From: Herbaspirillum huttiense
GTDB lineage: Bacteria; Pseudomonadota; Gammaproteobacteria; Burkholderiales; Burkholderiaceae_D
Assembly (NCBI RefSeq): GCF_004367745.1
Contig: NZ_CP037993.1
Span: 186,001-250,000 of the forward strand
Reading direction: 5' to 3'
Length of the DNA stretch: 64,000 bases
In this document: positions 1 to 8,094 of the stretch, in pieces
How the letters are laid out: each line of letters begins with the position of its first letter
Numbering within the stretch: the stretch's first letter is position 1
Position numbers and translations under genes: made by a program
The notes under the pieces: generated by a model
Seen by the model: only the letters and a program-made list of their open reading frames with translations
Databases searched by the model: none
Told to the model about the DNA's origin: nothing

Positions 1-1
1 T

Positions 2-295
2 GCTCTGGAAGGCACCGAAGCGACTGCAGAAGCACCGTCGCGCGCACCGCAGGTCGATCCTATCCTGCTGCGTCCGGTCGACGACCTGGAACTGACCGTC
101 CGTTCGGCAAACTGCCTGAAGGCCGAGAACATCTACTACATCGGCGACCTGATCCAGCGCAGCGAAAACGAACTGCTGAAGACCCCGAACCTGGGTCGCA
201 AGTCGCTGAACGAAATCAAGGAAGTCCTGGCTTCGCGTGGCCTGACCCTGGGCATGAAGCTGGAAAACTGGCCGCCGGCTGGTCTGGAAAAGTAA
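2..295 (+). CDS. rpoA: RNA polymerase alpha subunit, C-terminal part
   Basis: The gene enters from the left edge and only the last 97 codons are present. They encode the alpha C-terminal domain, which contacts UP-element DNA and activators. The reading [20 protein letters not shown] followed by [20 protein letters not shown] and ending in WPPAGLEK is diagnostic for alpha-CTD, with the helix-hairpin-helix GRKSLNEIK that contacts DNA. It is followed 187 bp later by rplQ, the standard last gene of the alpha ribosomal operon. The start lies outside the window. Confidence 0.97.
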   Translation, partial: ALEGTEATAEAPSRAPQVDPILLRPVDDLELTVRSANCLKAENIYYIGDLIQRSENELLKTPNLGRKSLNEIKEVLASRGLTLGMKLENWPPAGLEK

Positions 296-482
296 TTCAC
301 GTCACCTGGCGGGCAGCGGTGCGAGCCGCACCGCCATTCTGACTTGAGGCCGTACCTGAAGTATTCGTCGTATCCGTAGCAAAGAACTTTTATCCGATAT
401 TTACCGGTCCGCGGTCAGGACAGCCCAGCTGGCCTGCCGATAGAAGAACTGGATCAAAACTGTAACCTGAAAGGAAATTACC

Positions 483-878
483 ATGCGTCACCGTCACGGT
501 CTCCGCAAACTGAATCGTACTTCGTCCCACCGTCTGGCCATGCTGCGCAACATGACTGTCTCGCTGCTGCGTCATGAAGCCATCAAGACCACCCTGCCGA
601 AGGCCAAGGAACTGCGCCGCGTCGTCGAGCCGATCCTGACCCTGGGCAAGACCGACACCCTGGCCAACAAGCGCCTGGCCTTCAACCGCCTGCGCGATCG
701 CGAAATCGTCGGCAAGCTGTTCTCCGAACTGGGCCCGCGCTACGCTGCCCGTAACGGCGGCTACCTGCGCATCCTGAAGATGGGCTTCCGCCAAGGCGAC
801 AACGCACCGATGGCCTTCGTTGAGCTGGTCGATCGTCCGGAAGTCACCGACGCTGCTGACGCACCGACCGCTGAATAA
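483..878 (+). CDS. rplQ: 50S ribosomal protein L17
   Basis: A 131-residue protein beginning [17 protein letters not shown], the canonical L17 N-terminus, followed by [21 protein letters not shown]17 is a structural protein of the large ribosomal subunit near the exit tunnel. Length is normal for betaproteobacteria. A GGAAA Shine-Dalgarno-like stretch precedes the ATG. It closes the rpoA operon, and a strong rho-independent terminator follows about 25 bp after the stop. Confidence 0.98.
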   Translation: MRHRHGLRKLNRTSSHRLAMLRNMTVSLLRHEAIKTTLPKAKELRRVVEPILTLGKTDTLANKRLAFNRLRDREIVGKLFSELGPRYAARNGGYLRILKMGFRQGDNAPMAFVELVDRPEVTDAADAPTAE

Positions 879-902
879 TTCACCGGACGTTGCTTCACAA
901 AG

Positions 903-930
903 AAAAAGCCAGGCTCTGCCTGGCTTTTTT
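903..930 (+). terminator. Rho-independent terminator of the rpoA-rplQ operon
   Basis: A 12-bp stem (AAAAAGCCAGGC paired with GCCTGGCTTTTT) with a TCT loop runs into a T tract. It begins 25 bp downstream of the rplQ stop codon. Confidence 0.92.
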
Positions 931-1027
931 GTTTTGCGCGGCTGCATTTTCTTTCATCCGGCTGATGTGCGCCGTCACGCCTGGCCTCCGGATGTGGTTG
1001 AATACGGACTCTGCAAGGAGTCCTTTC

Positions 1028-1375
1028 ATGTCCGCATCCCTGTTGAACCAGCCTTTGCTGGTACTGGCCAACGTGCCCGACCAGGCCTTGGCTGAACGCT
1101 TGTCCAATACCCTCGTGGAACAAGGTCTGGCCGCCTGCGTCAACATTCTGTCGCCTGTGCAGTCGGTCTATCGCTGGCAGGGCAAGGTCCAGCGCGATAG
1201 CGAGATCCCCTTGCTGATCAAGACCACCCAGGGCCGCTACCAGGAACTGCAGCAGGCCATTGTCGACGCCCATCCCTACGACGTGCCCGAGATCATCGCC
1301 TTGCCCATCACGGCGGGTCTGCCGGCTTATCTGGCGTGGATGCAGGATGAGACCGCACGTCCTCTGCGCGTATAA
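1028..1375 (+). CDS. cutA: CutA family protein (divalent ion tolerance)
   Basis: The 115-residue product matches the trimeric CutA1 fold: VLANVPDQALAERLSNTLVEQ, then the family hallmark AACVNILSPVQSVYRW, and later HPYDVPEIIALPI. CutA is linked to copper tolerance in E. coli, but its biochemical role is unsettled. The ATG at 1028 is chosen because AAGGAG lies at 1015-1020 and the family starts here; an earlier in-frame start at 890 would overlap the upstream terminator. dsbD follows 33 bp downstream, a common betaproteobacterial pairing that suggests co-transcription. Confidence 0.93.
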   Translation: MSASLLNQPLLVLANVPDQALAERLSNTLVEQGLAACVNILSPVQSVYRWQGKVQRDSEIPLLIKTTQGRYQELQQAIVDAHPYDVPEIIALPITAGLPAYLAWMQDETARPLRV

Positions 1376-1408
1376 GCTCAGAGCATTCCCATCGAACGAG
1401 GAACACCG

Positions 1409-3199
1409 TTGAACCGCATCAACCGGCGCACGCGCCTGACAAGATATCCCCTGCTGATCGTATTGGCGCTGCTGGCCCTGCTCGGCCTGCTGGTGGCCAA
1501 GGCTGCCAAGGCGGCTGAGGATTACCTGCCGCCCGAACAAGCGTTCCAGCTCACCGGCCGCATGGTCGACGCCCAGACGCTGGAGCTGAGCTATCGGATT
1601 GCAGATGGCTACTACATGTATCGCGACCGCTTCCACTTCAGCGCCGAAGGCGCGGCGCTGGGCGAGCCGCAATTCCCGGCGGGTAAACGCAAGTATGACG
1701 AAAACTTCCAGAAGGAAGTTGAAACCTACCATCAGTCGGTGACTGCCCGGATTCCGGTCAGCGGCGCAGTGAAGGATTTTGTCATTTCGGCAGTATCGCA
1801 AGGCTGTGCCGACAAGGGATTGTGTTATCCACCGATGACCTTGAAGCTGGCAATGTCGGCCCAAGATATCGGCAATAGCGTCACCCCGGTGGGCGTCAAT
1901 GCTGATGCGCCGGCCGCGGGCGGCAGCGATATCGATGGCATTGCCGCCGTGCTCAAGGGCGGCAAGCTGTGGAGCATCCTCTCGCTGTTCTTCCTGCTGG
2001 GCATCGGTTTGTCCTTTACGCCCTGCGTGTTGCCGATGCTGCCCATCCTGTCCTCCATCATCATCGGCCAGCAGCCGGGCGCCGGCGGCGGACGCGCGCG
2101 CAGCTTCCTGCTGTCGGTCGATTATTCGCTGGGCATGGCGCTGGTCTACACGGCACTGGGCGTGGCCGCCGGGATGCTGGGAGAGGGCTTGTCGGCCTAT
2201 CTCCAGAACCCTTGGGTGCTGGGTGCGTTTGCCGTGTTGATGGCCGGCCTGGCGTTGTCGATGTTCGACCTCTACACCCTGCAAGTCCCCGCTTCGCTGC
2301 AATCCAAATTATCCACGGCCTCCGGCGGAGGCAGTGGCAAATGGATCGGCGTCTTCCTGATGGGCGCGATTTCGGCGCTGATCGTGGGCCCCTGCGTGGC
2401 GGCTCCCCTGGCCGGGGCTCTGCTTTACATCAGCCAGACCGGCAATGTGGTGTTGGGGGGCAGTGCCCTGTTTTCCATGGCACTGGGCATGAGCGTGCCA
2501 CTGCTGCTGGTTGGCGCGTCCGCCGGTGCCCTGCTGCCGCGTGCCGGGGCCTGGATGGATGCGGTCAAGCGCTTCTTTGGCGTGTTGATGCTGGGCACGG
2601 CCTTGTGGATGGTGTCGCCGGTGATCCCTGCGTGGCTGCAGGTGGCTGGCTGGGCGGCGCTGGGCATCGGCTATGGCGCTTTCCTGCTGTGGACGCGTCC
2701 GGCTGGATGGATATCCCGGGCACTGGGCCTGGTGGCGGTCACGCTGGGCTTGCTGCAACTGGTCAGCGTGGCCACCGGCGGGCGAGATCCGCTGGCGCCG
2801 CTCTCGCATCTGCGCGGCCAGTCAGCAGCCTCGCAGCCCACCGACTTCGTGCGCATCCGCTCCAGCGCTGAGCTGGATGCGGCCCTGAAGGAAAACACCG
2901 CCGGCGAGCGCCGCCCGGTCATGCTGGATTTCTATGCCGACTGGTGCGTTTCCTGCAAGGAGATGGAGCGCTTCACCTTCACCGATCCGCGCGTGAAGGA
3001 ACGTTTCGGCCAGATGTTGCTGCTGCAGATCGACGTGACCGCCAACAATGCCGACGACCGCGCCATGTTGAAGCGCTTCAATCTCTTCGGTCCGCCCGGC
3101 ATCATGTTTTTCGATGCCGATGGCCGGGAACTGGCACAGCGCCGCGTGATCGGTTATCAGGATGCCGACAGGTTCATCTCTACGCTGCAACATCTGTAG
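1409..3199 (+). CDS. dsbD: Thiol:disulfide interchange protein DsbD
   Basis: A 596-residue inner-membrane protein that carries electrons from cytoplasmic thioredoxin to periplasmic DsbC, DsbG and CcmG-type proteins. After a signal sequence (about residues 10-33) comes the periplasmic alpha domain with the GCADKGLC cysteine pair. The eight-helix beta domain holds the two conserved cysteines in FTPCVLPMLP and GPCVAAPL. The C-terminal thioredoxin-like gamma domain has DWCVSCKEME. The start is TTG, with GAGGA about 8 bp upstream; no better ATG exists in frame. All three cysteine pairs are present, so the protein should be functional. It probably supports the cytochrome c maturation genes found at 23.6-27 kb. 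Confidence 0.95.
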   Translation: MNRINRRTRLTRYPLLIVLALLALLGLLVAKAAKAAEDYLPPEQAFQLTGRMVDAQTLELSYRIADGYYMYRDRFHFSAEGAALGEPQFPAGKRKYDENFQKEVETYHQSVTARIPVSGAVKDFVISAVSQGCADKGLCYPPMTLKLAMSAQDIGNSVTPVGVNADAPAAGGSDIDGIAAVLKGGKLWSILSLFFLLGIGLSFTPCVLPMLPILSSIIIGQQPGAGGGRARSFLLSVDYSLGMALVYTALGVAAGMLGEGLSAYLQNPWVLGAFAVLMAGLALSMFDLYTLQVPASLQSKLSTASGGGSGKWIGVFLMGAISALIVGPCVAAPLAGALLYISQTGNVVLGGSALFSMALGMSVPLLLVGASAGALLPRAGAWMDAVKRFFGVLMLGTALWMVSPVIPAWLQVAGWAALGIGYGAFLLWTRPAGWISRALGLVAVTLGLLQLVSVATGGRDPLAPLSHLRGQSAASQPTDFVRIRSSAELDAALKENTAGERRPVMLDFYADWCVSCKEMERFTFTDPRVKERFGQMLLLQIDVTANNADDRAMLKRFNLFGPPGIMFFDADGRELAQRRVIGYQDADRFISTLQHL

Positions 3200-3241
3200 T
3201 TCCACATGTCGCAAGGTAATTTGAAAAGCACTTTATAGTCG

Positions 3242-3269
3242 TTGGCCTGAGGCTGGCCTCGCGTTATAG
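3242..3269 (+). promoter_or_regulatory. Candidate sigma-70 promoter for the peroxiredoxin
   Basis: TTGGCC (3242-3247), a 16-bp spacer, then TTATAG (3264-3269), about 40 bp upstream of the peroxiredoxin ATG. It lies between dsbD and the peroxiredoxin, so it fits independent transcription. Pattern match only. Confidence 0.45.
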
Positions 3270-3309
3270 TCAGCCTTCTGTTTTCATTCTGTCCACCAAG
3301 GAGACCACC

Positions 3310-3948
3310 ATGACGCTGCGCCTGGGCGATACCGCACCGGATTTCGAGCAAGAATCCTCGATCGGCAAGATCAAATTCCACGACTGGGCGGGTGACTCCT
3401 GGGTCGTGCTGTTCTCGCACCCGGCCGACTTCACGCCGGTCTGCACCACCGAGCTGGGGCTGACGGCCAAGCTCAAGCCCGAATTCGACAAGCGCAACGT
3501 CAAGGCCATCGCGCTGTCGGTGGATGGTGCCGAGGCCCACAACCAGTGGATCAAGGACATCGAGGAAACCCAGCAGACCGTGGTCGGCTTCCCCATCGTG
3601 GCCGACGTCGACAAGAAGGTCGCGGGCCTGTACGACATGATCCATCCGAACCAGTCGGAAACGGCGACCGTGCGTTCGCTCTTCGTGATCGACCCGAAGA
3701 AGAAGGTGCGCCTCATCATCACCTACCCGATGAGCACCGGCCGCAATTTCGACGAGGTGCTGCGCGTCATCGATGCGCTGCAACTGACCGACGGTTACAC
3801 CGTGGCCACCCCGGGCAACTGGAAGGATGGCGACGACGTCATCATCCCGTTGTCGGTCAAGGATGAGGAAGTCATCAAGCAGAAGTATCCGAAGGGCTAC
3901 AAGTCGCCGCGTCCGTACCTGCGTATTACGCCGCAGCCGAACAAGTAA
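3310..3948 (+). CDS. 1-Cys peroxiredoxin (Prx6 type)
   Basis: A 212-residue peroxiredoxin that reduces hydrogen peroxide and organic hydroperoxides in the cytoplasm. The catalytic motif HPADFTPVCTTEL places the peroxidatic Cys at residue 45. No second cysteine occurs in the rest of the protein, so it is of the 1-Cys Prx6 class and not the 2-Cys AhpC class. The C-terminal extension with TPGNWKDGDDVIIP and YLRITPQP is typical of Prx6. AAGGAGA precedes the ATG. It appears monocistronic, with a candidate promoter upstream and a terminator downstream. Confidence 0.94.
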   Translation: MTLRLGDTAPDFEQESSIGKIKFHDWAGDSWVVLFSHPADFTPVCTTELGLTAKLKPEFDKRNVKAIALSVDGAEAHNQWIKDIEETQQTVVGFPIVADVDKKVAGLYDMIHPNQSETATVRSLFVIDPKKKVRLIITYPMSTGRNFDEVLRVIDALQLTDGYTVATPGNWKDGDDVIIPLSVKDEEVIKQKYPKGYKSPRPYLRITPQPNK

Positions 3949-4008
3949 GCCTGACCCGCCGTACAGCCCGAAAGCGCTTCTGAAGGTGCGCTTTCGGATG
4001 AGGCATGA

Positions 4009-4041
4009 AGAACCCCGTGTTTGCGAACACGGGGTTTTTTT
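4009..4041 (+). terminator. Rho-independent terminator after the peroxiredoxin
   Basis: Perfect 11-bp stem AACCCCGTGTT / AACACGGGGTT around TGCG, followed by seven T. A second inverted repeat (GAAAGCGC / GCGCTTTC, about 3970-3995) lies just before it without a T tract. Confidence 0.92.
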
Positions 4042-4330
4042 ATGCGCAGAGGAATCGCACGTAGCTGGCCGAAGGTGCAATAGCCAAGCGTTCTGGCGAA
4101 GACTTGATAGAACGATTTCTAGAAGGTTTTTCGAGGACCGTAGACCTTTTCACCGTTTCGGCTCCGCCTGCTGTCCTGAGCCTTATCGAGCGCAAATGAT
4201 GTTGATAACGTATGCCGTTTCGCCAACTTGGAGACGGTATGGGAAGCAGGGCCATTTGCTGTGCAGTCGACACGACTGCAAACGCTGACGCGGGAGTCGG
4301 CGCTGGCAAAAACGATGGCGCTTGCCGCCA
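4042..4330. other. Intergenic region upstream of the first T6SS island
   Basis: About 290 bp between the peroxiredoxin terminator and the first T6SS-associated gene. No convincing promoter, RNA gene or coding frame was recognised. It must hold the promoter of the island or be read through from outside. Confidence 0.5.
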
Positions 4331-5623
4331 ATGCTGAACGTCGAGCAAGCTGCGGCCCTCCCTGATTTGCTGGCGACGACCGCCGAGAAACTGACTGACC
4401 GCCATACGGATCAGTTGGCCTTCGGATGGCGTCGCCGGCCTGATCGCCTGGCCAACCCGGCATTGGACTTCGCCGATCTTGCCGCTTACGACGACCGCAT
4501 GCAGGCGTCGTTGACGGCGCTGGTTCACCTGGGAGAGCCAGCACGGCAACACTTCCACAATCTCCTTGAGGAACCGGTGCGCAGCGCCGAGCTGTTTGCG
4601 GTGACTTGTTACGCGCTGGCCACGCAAGACGCCGAGCTCTTCAGCGCCGCCAGTGCACTGACCACGGCGATCGCTGACCTGATGCCGGCGAAGGTGGCTG
4701 CGTTGCAGTGGGCACCGGACTCTGCGCTGCGCATATCGGCCATCGATTCGCTGTCCGTGGTGCAGCAACTGAGACTGGTGGGTCTGGGCTACCGCCAATG
4801 GCCGGACCTGGATGAACGCGTATTGGCTTGCCTGCGAGCGCAGCAATCCGATGCAGAGAGCGTCAGCGCGGCATTCCAACTGATCCGCAATCTCGGCCGA
4901 ACCGACTGGGCACACACGGGCCTGCGCCACCTCGACGACGATCATCCTGCAGTACGCCTGGCGGCGGCGCAGACCTTGCTGATGCTCGGATCACCCGATC
5001 ACCATGGTCCTGCCTGCGCCACCTTGCAACCCCTGGCAGTGAGCGAGCAGGACGCAACTGCAACCGCCGCGTTACGCGCCCTCGCTTTGCATGCGCCGGC
5101 CTACACCGAACCGGTATTGGCCCGGCTTGCCGCGATGCCGCAGCATCGCCGGCGCTACCTGATGGCCCTCGGATGGATGGGGCGAGCGGACGCCGTTCCT
5201 GGTCTGATGGCGGCCCTGGAGGACCGCCATCATGGCCGGGTCGCTGCCGCCTCGCTGGCACTCATCACCGGCTCCGATCCCGGTCGCGACGGCTGGTCAG
5301 GTCCCAAGCCTGAGCGTCGCCAACGTCCCCCAGAGCCGGGCGATCAACTTTCCGCACATCCCGATGACCACGAATTGCCTTGGCCGGACCCACCCGCCTT
5401 CGCTGCCTGGTGGCGCAAGCACAGCGAACGATTTGCCGCAGACCAGCGCTATTTCGCCGGGCGACCGCTCACGCCAGCTTGGCTTGCGGCGGTCCTGCGC
5501 ACTGGTCCGCTGCCTTGGCGCACCTTGGCGGCCGAGCACCGCCAGCGCTTGCTCCACGCGCCCTTGTTTGCCACGGACTTGCCCGCCGACGTGCAGCGTC
5601 AGCGGCTTCATGAACTCAATTGA
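4331..5623 (+). CDS. T6SS-associated HEAT-like repeat protein (TIGR02270 type)
   Basis: About 430 residues of alternating amphipathic helices with recurrent patterns such as HPAVRLAAAQTLLMLG and HHGRVAAASLAL, which read as HEAT-like repeats. The N-terminal third resembles the TIGR02270 family found in T6SS effector loci of betaproteobacteria (helices around LAYDDRMQASL-type sequence). Its function is unknown; a scaffold or assembly role is inference. It opens a run of six genes that leads into the DUF4150 nuclease effector, with only 18 bp to the next gene. The start is uncertain: ATG at 4331, or TTG nine bases earlier; neither has a clear ribosome binding site. Confidence 0.7.
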   Translation: MLNVEQAAALPDLLATTAEKLTDRHTDQLAFGWRRRPDRLANPALDFADLAAYDDRMQASLTALVHLGEPARQHFHNLLEEPVRSAELFAVTCYALATQDAELFSAASALTTAIADLMPAKVAALQWAPDSALRISAIDSLSVVQQLRLVGLGYRQWPDLDERVLACLRAQQSDAESVSAAFQLIRNLGRTDWAHTGLRHLDDDHPAVRLAAAQTLLMLGSPDHHGPACATLQPLAVSEQDATATAALRALALHAPAYTEPVLARLAAMPQHRRRYLMALGWMGRADAVPGLMAALEDRHHGRVAAASLALITGSDPGRDGWSGPKPERRQRPPEPGDQLSAHPDDHELPWPDPPAFAAWWRKHSERFAADQRYFAGRPLTPAWLAAVLRTGPLPWRTLAAEHRQRLLHAPLFATDLPADVQRQRLHELN

Positions 5624-5641
5624 AGAGAGGAATGAAATCGC

Positions 5642-5896
5642 ATGGAACAGGAACTCGAACTGTTGTTATCCAAATCAGAAGCCGACGCTGCAACTTCGGT
5701 TGCACCCACGTGTGAACCTCCCGCTCCGATGACCGAAGAGCTGGTCCTCGAAGCCAGGCGGCAAATCACCTTGCGATGCGGGAAGTCCAGCATCACGCTC
5801 TATCCCAACGGAAAAATCGCGCTGCGCGGCGAATACATCCTGAGCGACGCGGAAGGTCTCAACCGCATCGTCGGCGGTCAGGTGGAGCTGAACTGA
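5642..5896 (+). CDS. Small DUF6484-like T6SS-associated protein
   Basis: An 84-residue protein whose C-terminal half, EARRQITLRCGKSSITLYP followed by GKIALRGEYILSDAEGLNRI and VGGQVELN, matches the beta-stranded module annotated as DUF6484 in T6SS loci. The pattern resembles the repeated strands of VgrG/DUF2345 proteins. The N-terminal 35 residues are acidic and low in complexity. The biochemical role is unknown. It sits 18 bp after the HEAT-like gene and 3 bp before the DUF2169 gene, so it is part of the same operon. The ATG at 5642 is preceded by GAGAGGAATG-type purine-rich sequence. Confidence 0.72.
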   Translation: MEQELELLLSKSEADAATSVAPTCEPPAPMTEELVLEARRQITLRCGKSSITLYPNGKIALRGEYILSDAEGLNRIVGGQVELN

Positions 5897-5899
5897 GCC

Positions 5900-6979
5900 A
5901 TGTGGGCGCTCGACAACCGCACCCCCTTCGCGGCCGACAGCGGCTGGATTCGTGACAGTGACGGTGCCGAAGTCTGGATCGTCGCCGTCAAGGCCACCTA
6001 TGACATTCTGCCCGACGGCGACACGCGCATCGCCTCCGAACAGGTGCCGGTGCACAGCGGCCCCGTGCCGCATGATGATTTGCGCAGTTTGCGCTACGAC
6101 ATCGACCTCGGCCCGCCCAAGCCCGCCACCGACATCCTCCTCAATGGCCACGCCTATGCACAAGGCACGCAGCCCGTGGAAGAACTCCATGTGGGCTTTC
6201 GCGTGGGCAGCATGAAGCGCTTGGCCAAGGTATCGGGAGATCGTTACTGGCGGCGCGGCATGCTGTTCACTTCGGCGAGCAAGCCTGTTCCTTTCATGCG
6301 CATGCCGCTGGTGTATGAGCGCGCTTTCGGCGGCGATGCGCCGGATGCCGAACATGGCAGCACAAATCCCCTGGGCCGTGGTGTCACGCCAGACGCCGAT
6401 GGGCGGGTCTGGTTGCCCAATGTCGAGCTGCTCACTCATCCCATCCACAAGCCAGGCGACAGGCCTGCACCCATGAGCTTTGGCCCGCTCCCCTGTCACT
6501 GGCCAGAGCGGCAGCAGTATGCCGGCACCTGTGACGAAGCCTGGCTGGAGCAACGCTACCCCCTGCCGCCGAAGGATCTTGATCCACGCCACTGGCAGCT
6601 CGCACCGGCCGCGCAGCAGGTAGACGGGTATCTGCGAGGTGGCGAGGAGGTGGTGCTGGTGAACCTCACCCCGCCCGGCTTTGCGGCTGACGGCAGGTTG
6701 TCGTTCAGGCTGCCCAAGCTCACCCTGGCCTTCCAGACCTACTTCACCGACGGCCACTCGGTGACCAGTCGTTCCAGGATCCACACCGTGATCCTGGAGC
6801 CCGATCATCCACGCGTGAGCATCGTGCACCACATGGCCTTGTCTTGCCATGAGCACATCAACCGGTTGGACAAGACACGCATTCTGCAAAAACGGCGTCC
6901 CCTCGATCGTCCGTTCAGTCCTGTTCACGCAGATCTGGAGTGGCCTGCCGGTGACGATCAGCAAGGAGCGAATCAATGA
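5900..6979 (+). CDS. DUF2169 family T6SS adaptor protein
   Basis: A 359-residue protein with the DUF2169 opening (NRTPFAADSGWIRDSDGAEV, then VAVKATYDI) and the later family features MRMPLVYERAFGG and CHWPERQQYAGT-CDEAWLEQRYPLPP. DUF2169 proteins act as adaptors or chaperones that stabilise PAAR-like DUF4150 effectors and help load them on VgrG; the Agrobacterium Tde2 locus is the known case. Here a DUF4150 effector lies two genes downstream, which supports the same role. The stop overlaps the next start as ATGA (4 bp), so translation is probably coupled. Cytoplasmic, with no signal peptide. Confidence 0.88.
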   Translation: MWALDNRTPFAADSGWIRDSDGAEVWIVAVKATYDILPDGDTRIASEQVPVHSGPVPHDDLRSLRYDIDLGPPKPATDILLNGHAYAQGTQPVEELHVGFRVGSMKRLAKVSGDRYWRRGMLFTSASKPVPFMRMPLVYERAFGGDAPDAEHGSTNPLGRGVTPDADGRVWLPNVELLTHPIHKPGDRPAPMSFGPLPCHWPERQQYAGTCDEAWLEQRYPLPPKDLDPRHWQLAPAAQQVDGYLRGGEEVVLVNLTPPGFAADGRLSFRLPKLTLAFQTYFTDGHSVTSRSRIHTVILEPDHPRVSIVHHMALSCHEHINRLDKTRILQKRRPLDRPFSPVHADLEWPAGDDQQGANQ

Positions 6980-8094
6980 GCAACGCGGTGTTTATCCTGG
7001 GGGCTTCCTGCGTCTTTCCCTCCGGCCCCAGCCTCCCGCTGGCCGATGCAGCGCTACGCAGCCAGCTCTCGCTGCTGCAATACCACCCGCAATACCTGGA
7101 CAGCGCGGGTGCTGCGCCGCGCATCAGTTGCTTCCCCGACCCGCCATCCTTCGATGCCGCCCGTTGGGGCTGGCTCGCTCGCCACGCCTTGGCCCAACTC
7201 ACGCAAAGCCTGACGCCGCAATGGCCCACACTGCAAGCCGCGCCCCGCCTGCTCTGGCTGGTGCTTCCCGACGCGGCCCGGCCATACATGCCAACCGGCC
7301 TGGTGGCGCAAGTCAGCGCCGCCGTCGAGCACGAACAATGGCCGTGGCAGCGTACGCACCTGGTCTGCGGCGGGCACGCCGCCGGCATGGCCGCACTGGT
7401 CGACGCCAGGCTGGCATTGGACGCCCAGCCCGACGCCCTGGCCGTGGTGCTGGCCGTCGAAGCGGGCCTGGGTCGCGAAGCCATGTACTGGCTCGACATG
7501 CAAGGGCTGCTGCATGGTGCCAGCGTGCCGCACCACGGCCAGCTGCGCCGCAACGCCTACGGGCGCGTGCCCGGCGAGGGAGCCGCCGCCGTCGCCCTCA
7601 GTACCTCGCCGCAGCACGCCTCGTCAAGCTGGGGGCGCTTGCTGGGCTGCGCGACCGCCATTGAACCCGTGACTCATGCGTCGTCCCAGCCCTGTACAGG
7701 CCAGGGACTCGCCCAGGCGGCACGACAGGCGATCGAACAGGCGCACCAGCATGGCCCGGTCCGGATCGGCCATCTGTTCGCTGATATGAACGGCGAACCC
7801 TACCGCGCCGACGAGTTCGGTTTCACCGCCTTGCGCCTGGGCCGCTTGCTCACTCCGGACTGGCAGCGCAGCGTACCGGCGCTCGCCAGCGGCGACCTGC
7901 ACTGCGCCAGCGCCGTAGCCGATGTTGCGCTGGCCGCCTACGGCCAGCTGACGCGGCCACAGGCCAACCCGACTCTGGTGCTCGCCAGTTCGGACGACAC
8001 CCTGCGCGGCGCTGCCGTGCTGGCCGCCAATCCACCCATTGAGAACTTTCCGGAGATTCGCGCATGGCGATCACCATCAACGTCAACGGCCTGA
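6976..8094 (+). CDS. Ketosynthase-like (thiolase-fold) protein of a T6SS locus
   Basis: A 372-residue protein related to beta-ketoacyl-ACP synthases. A possible nucleophile elbow lies in THLVCGGHAAGMAAL, where the Cys would match the KS nucleophile. The usual first histidine motif is replaced by ADMNGEPYRADEFG, and the GH motif reads ASGDLHCASAVAD. The Cys-His-His triad is therefore incomplete or rearranged, and normal condensation activity is doubtful. Such KS-like proteins recur beside DUF2169 and DUF4150 genes, but their function there is not known. It overlaps the upstream gene by 4 bp and the downstream effector gene by 31 bp, so it belongs tightly to this operon. Confidence 0.75.
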   Translation: MSNAVFILGASCVFPSGPSLPLADAALRSQLSLLQYHPQYLDSAGAAPRISCFPDPPSFDAARWGWLARHALAQLTQSLTPQWPTLQAAPRLLWLVLPDAARPYMPTGLVAQVSAAVEHEQWPWQRTHLVCGGHAAGMAALVDARLALDAQPDALAVVLAVEAGLGREAMYWLDMQGLLHGASVPHHGQLRRNAYGRVPGEGAAAVALSTSPQHASSSWGRLLGCATAIEPVTHASSQPCTGQGLAQAARQAIEQAHQHGPVRIGHLFADMNGEPYRADEFGFTALRLGRLLTPDWQRSVPALASGDLHCASAVADVALAAYGQLTRPQANPTLVLASSDDTLRGAAVLAANPPIENFPEIRAWRSPSTSTA

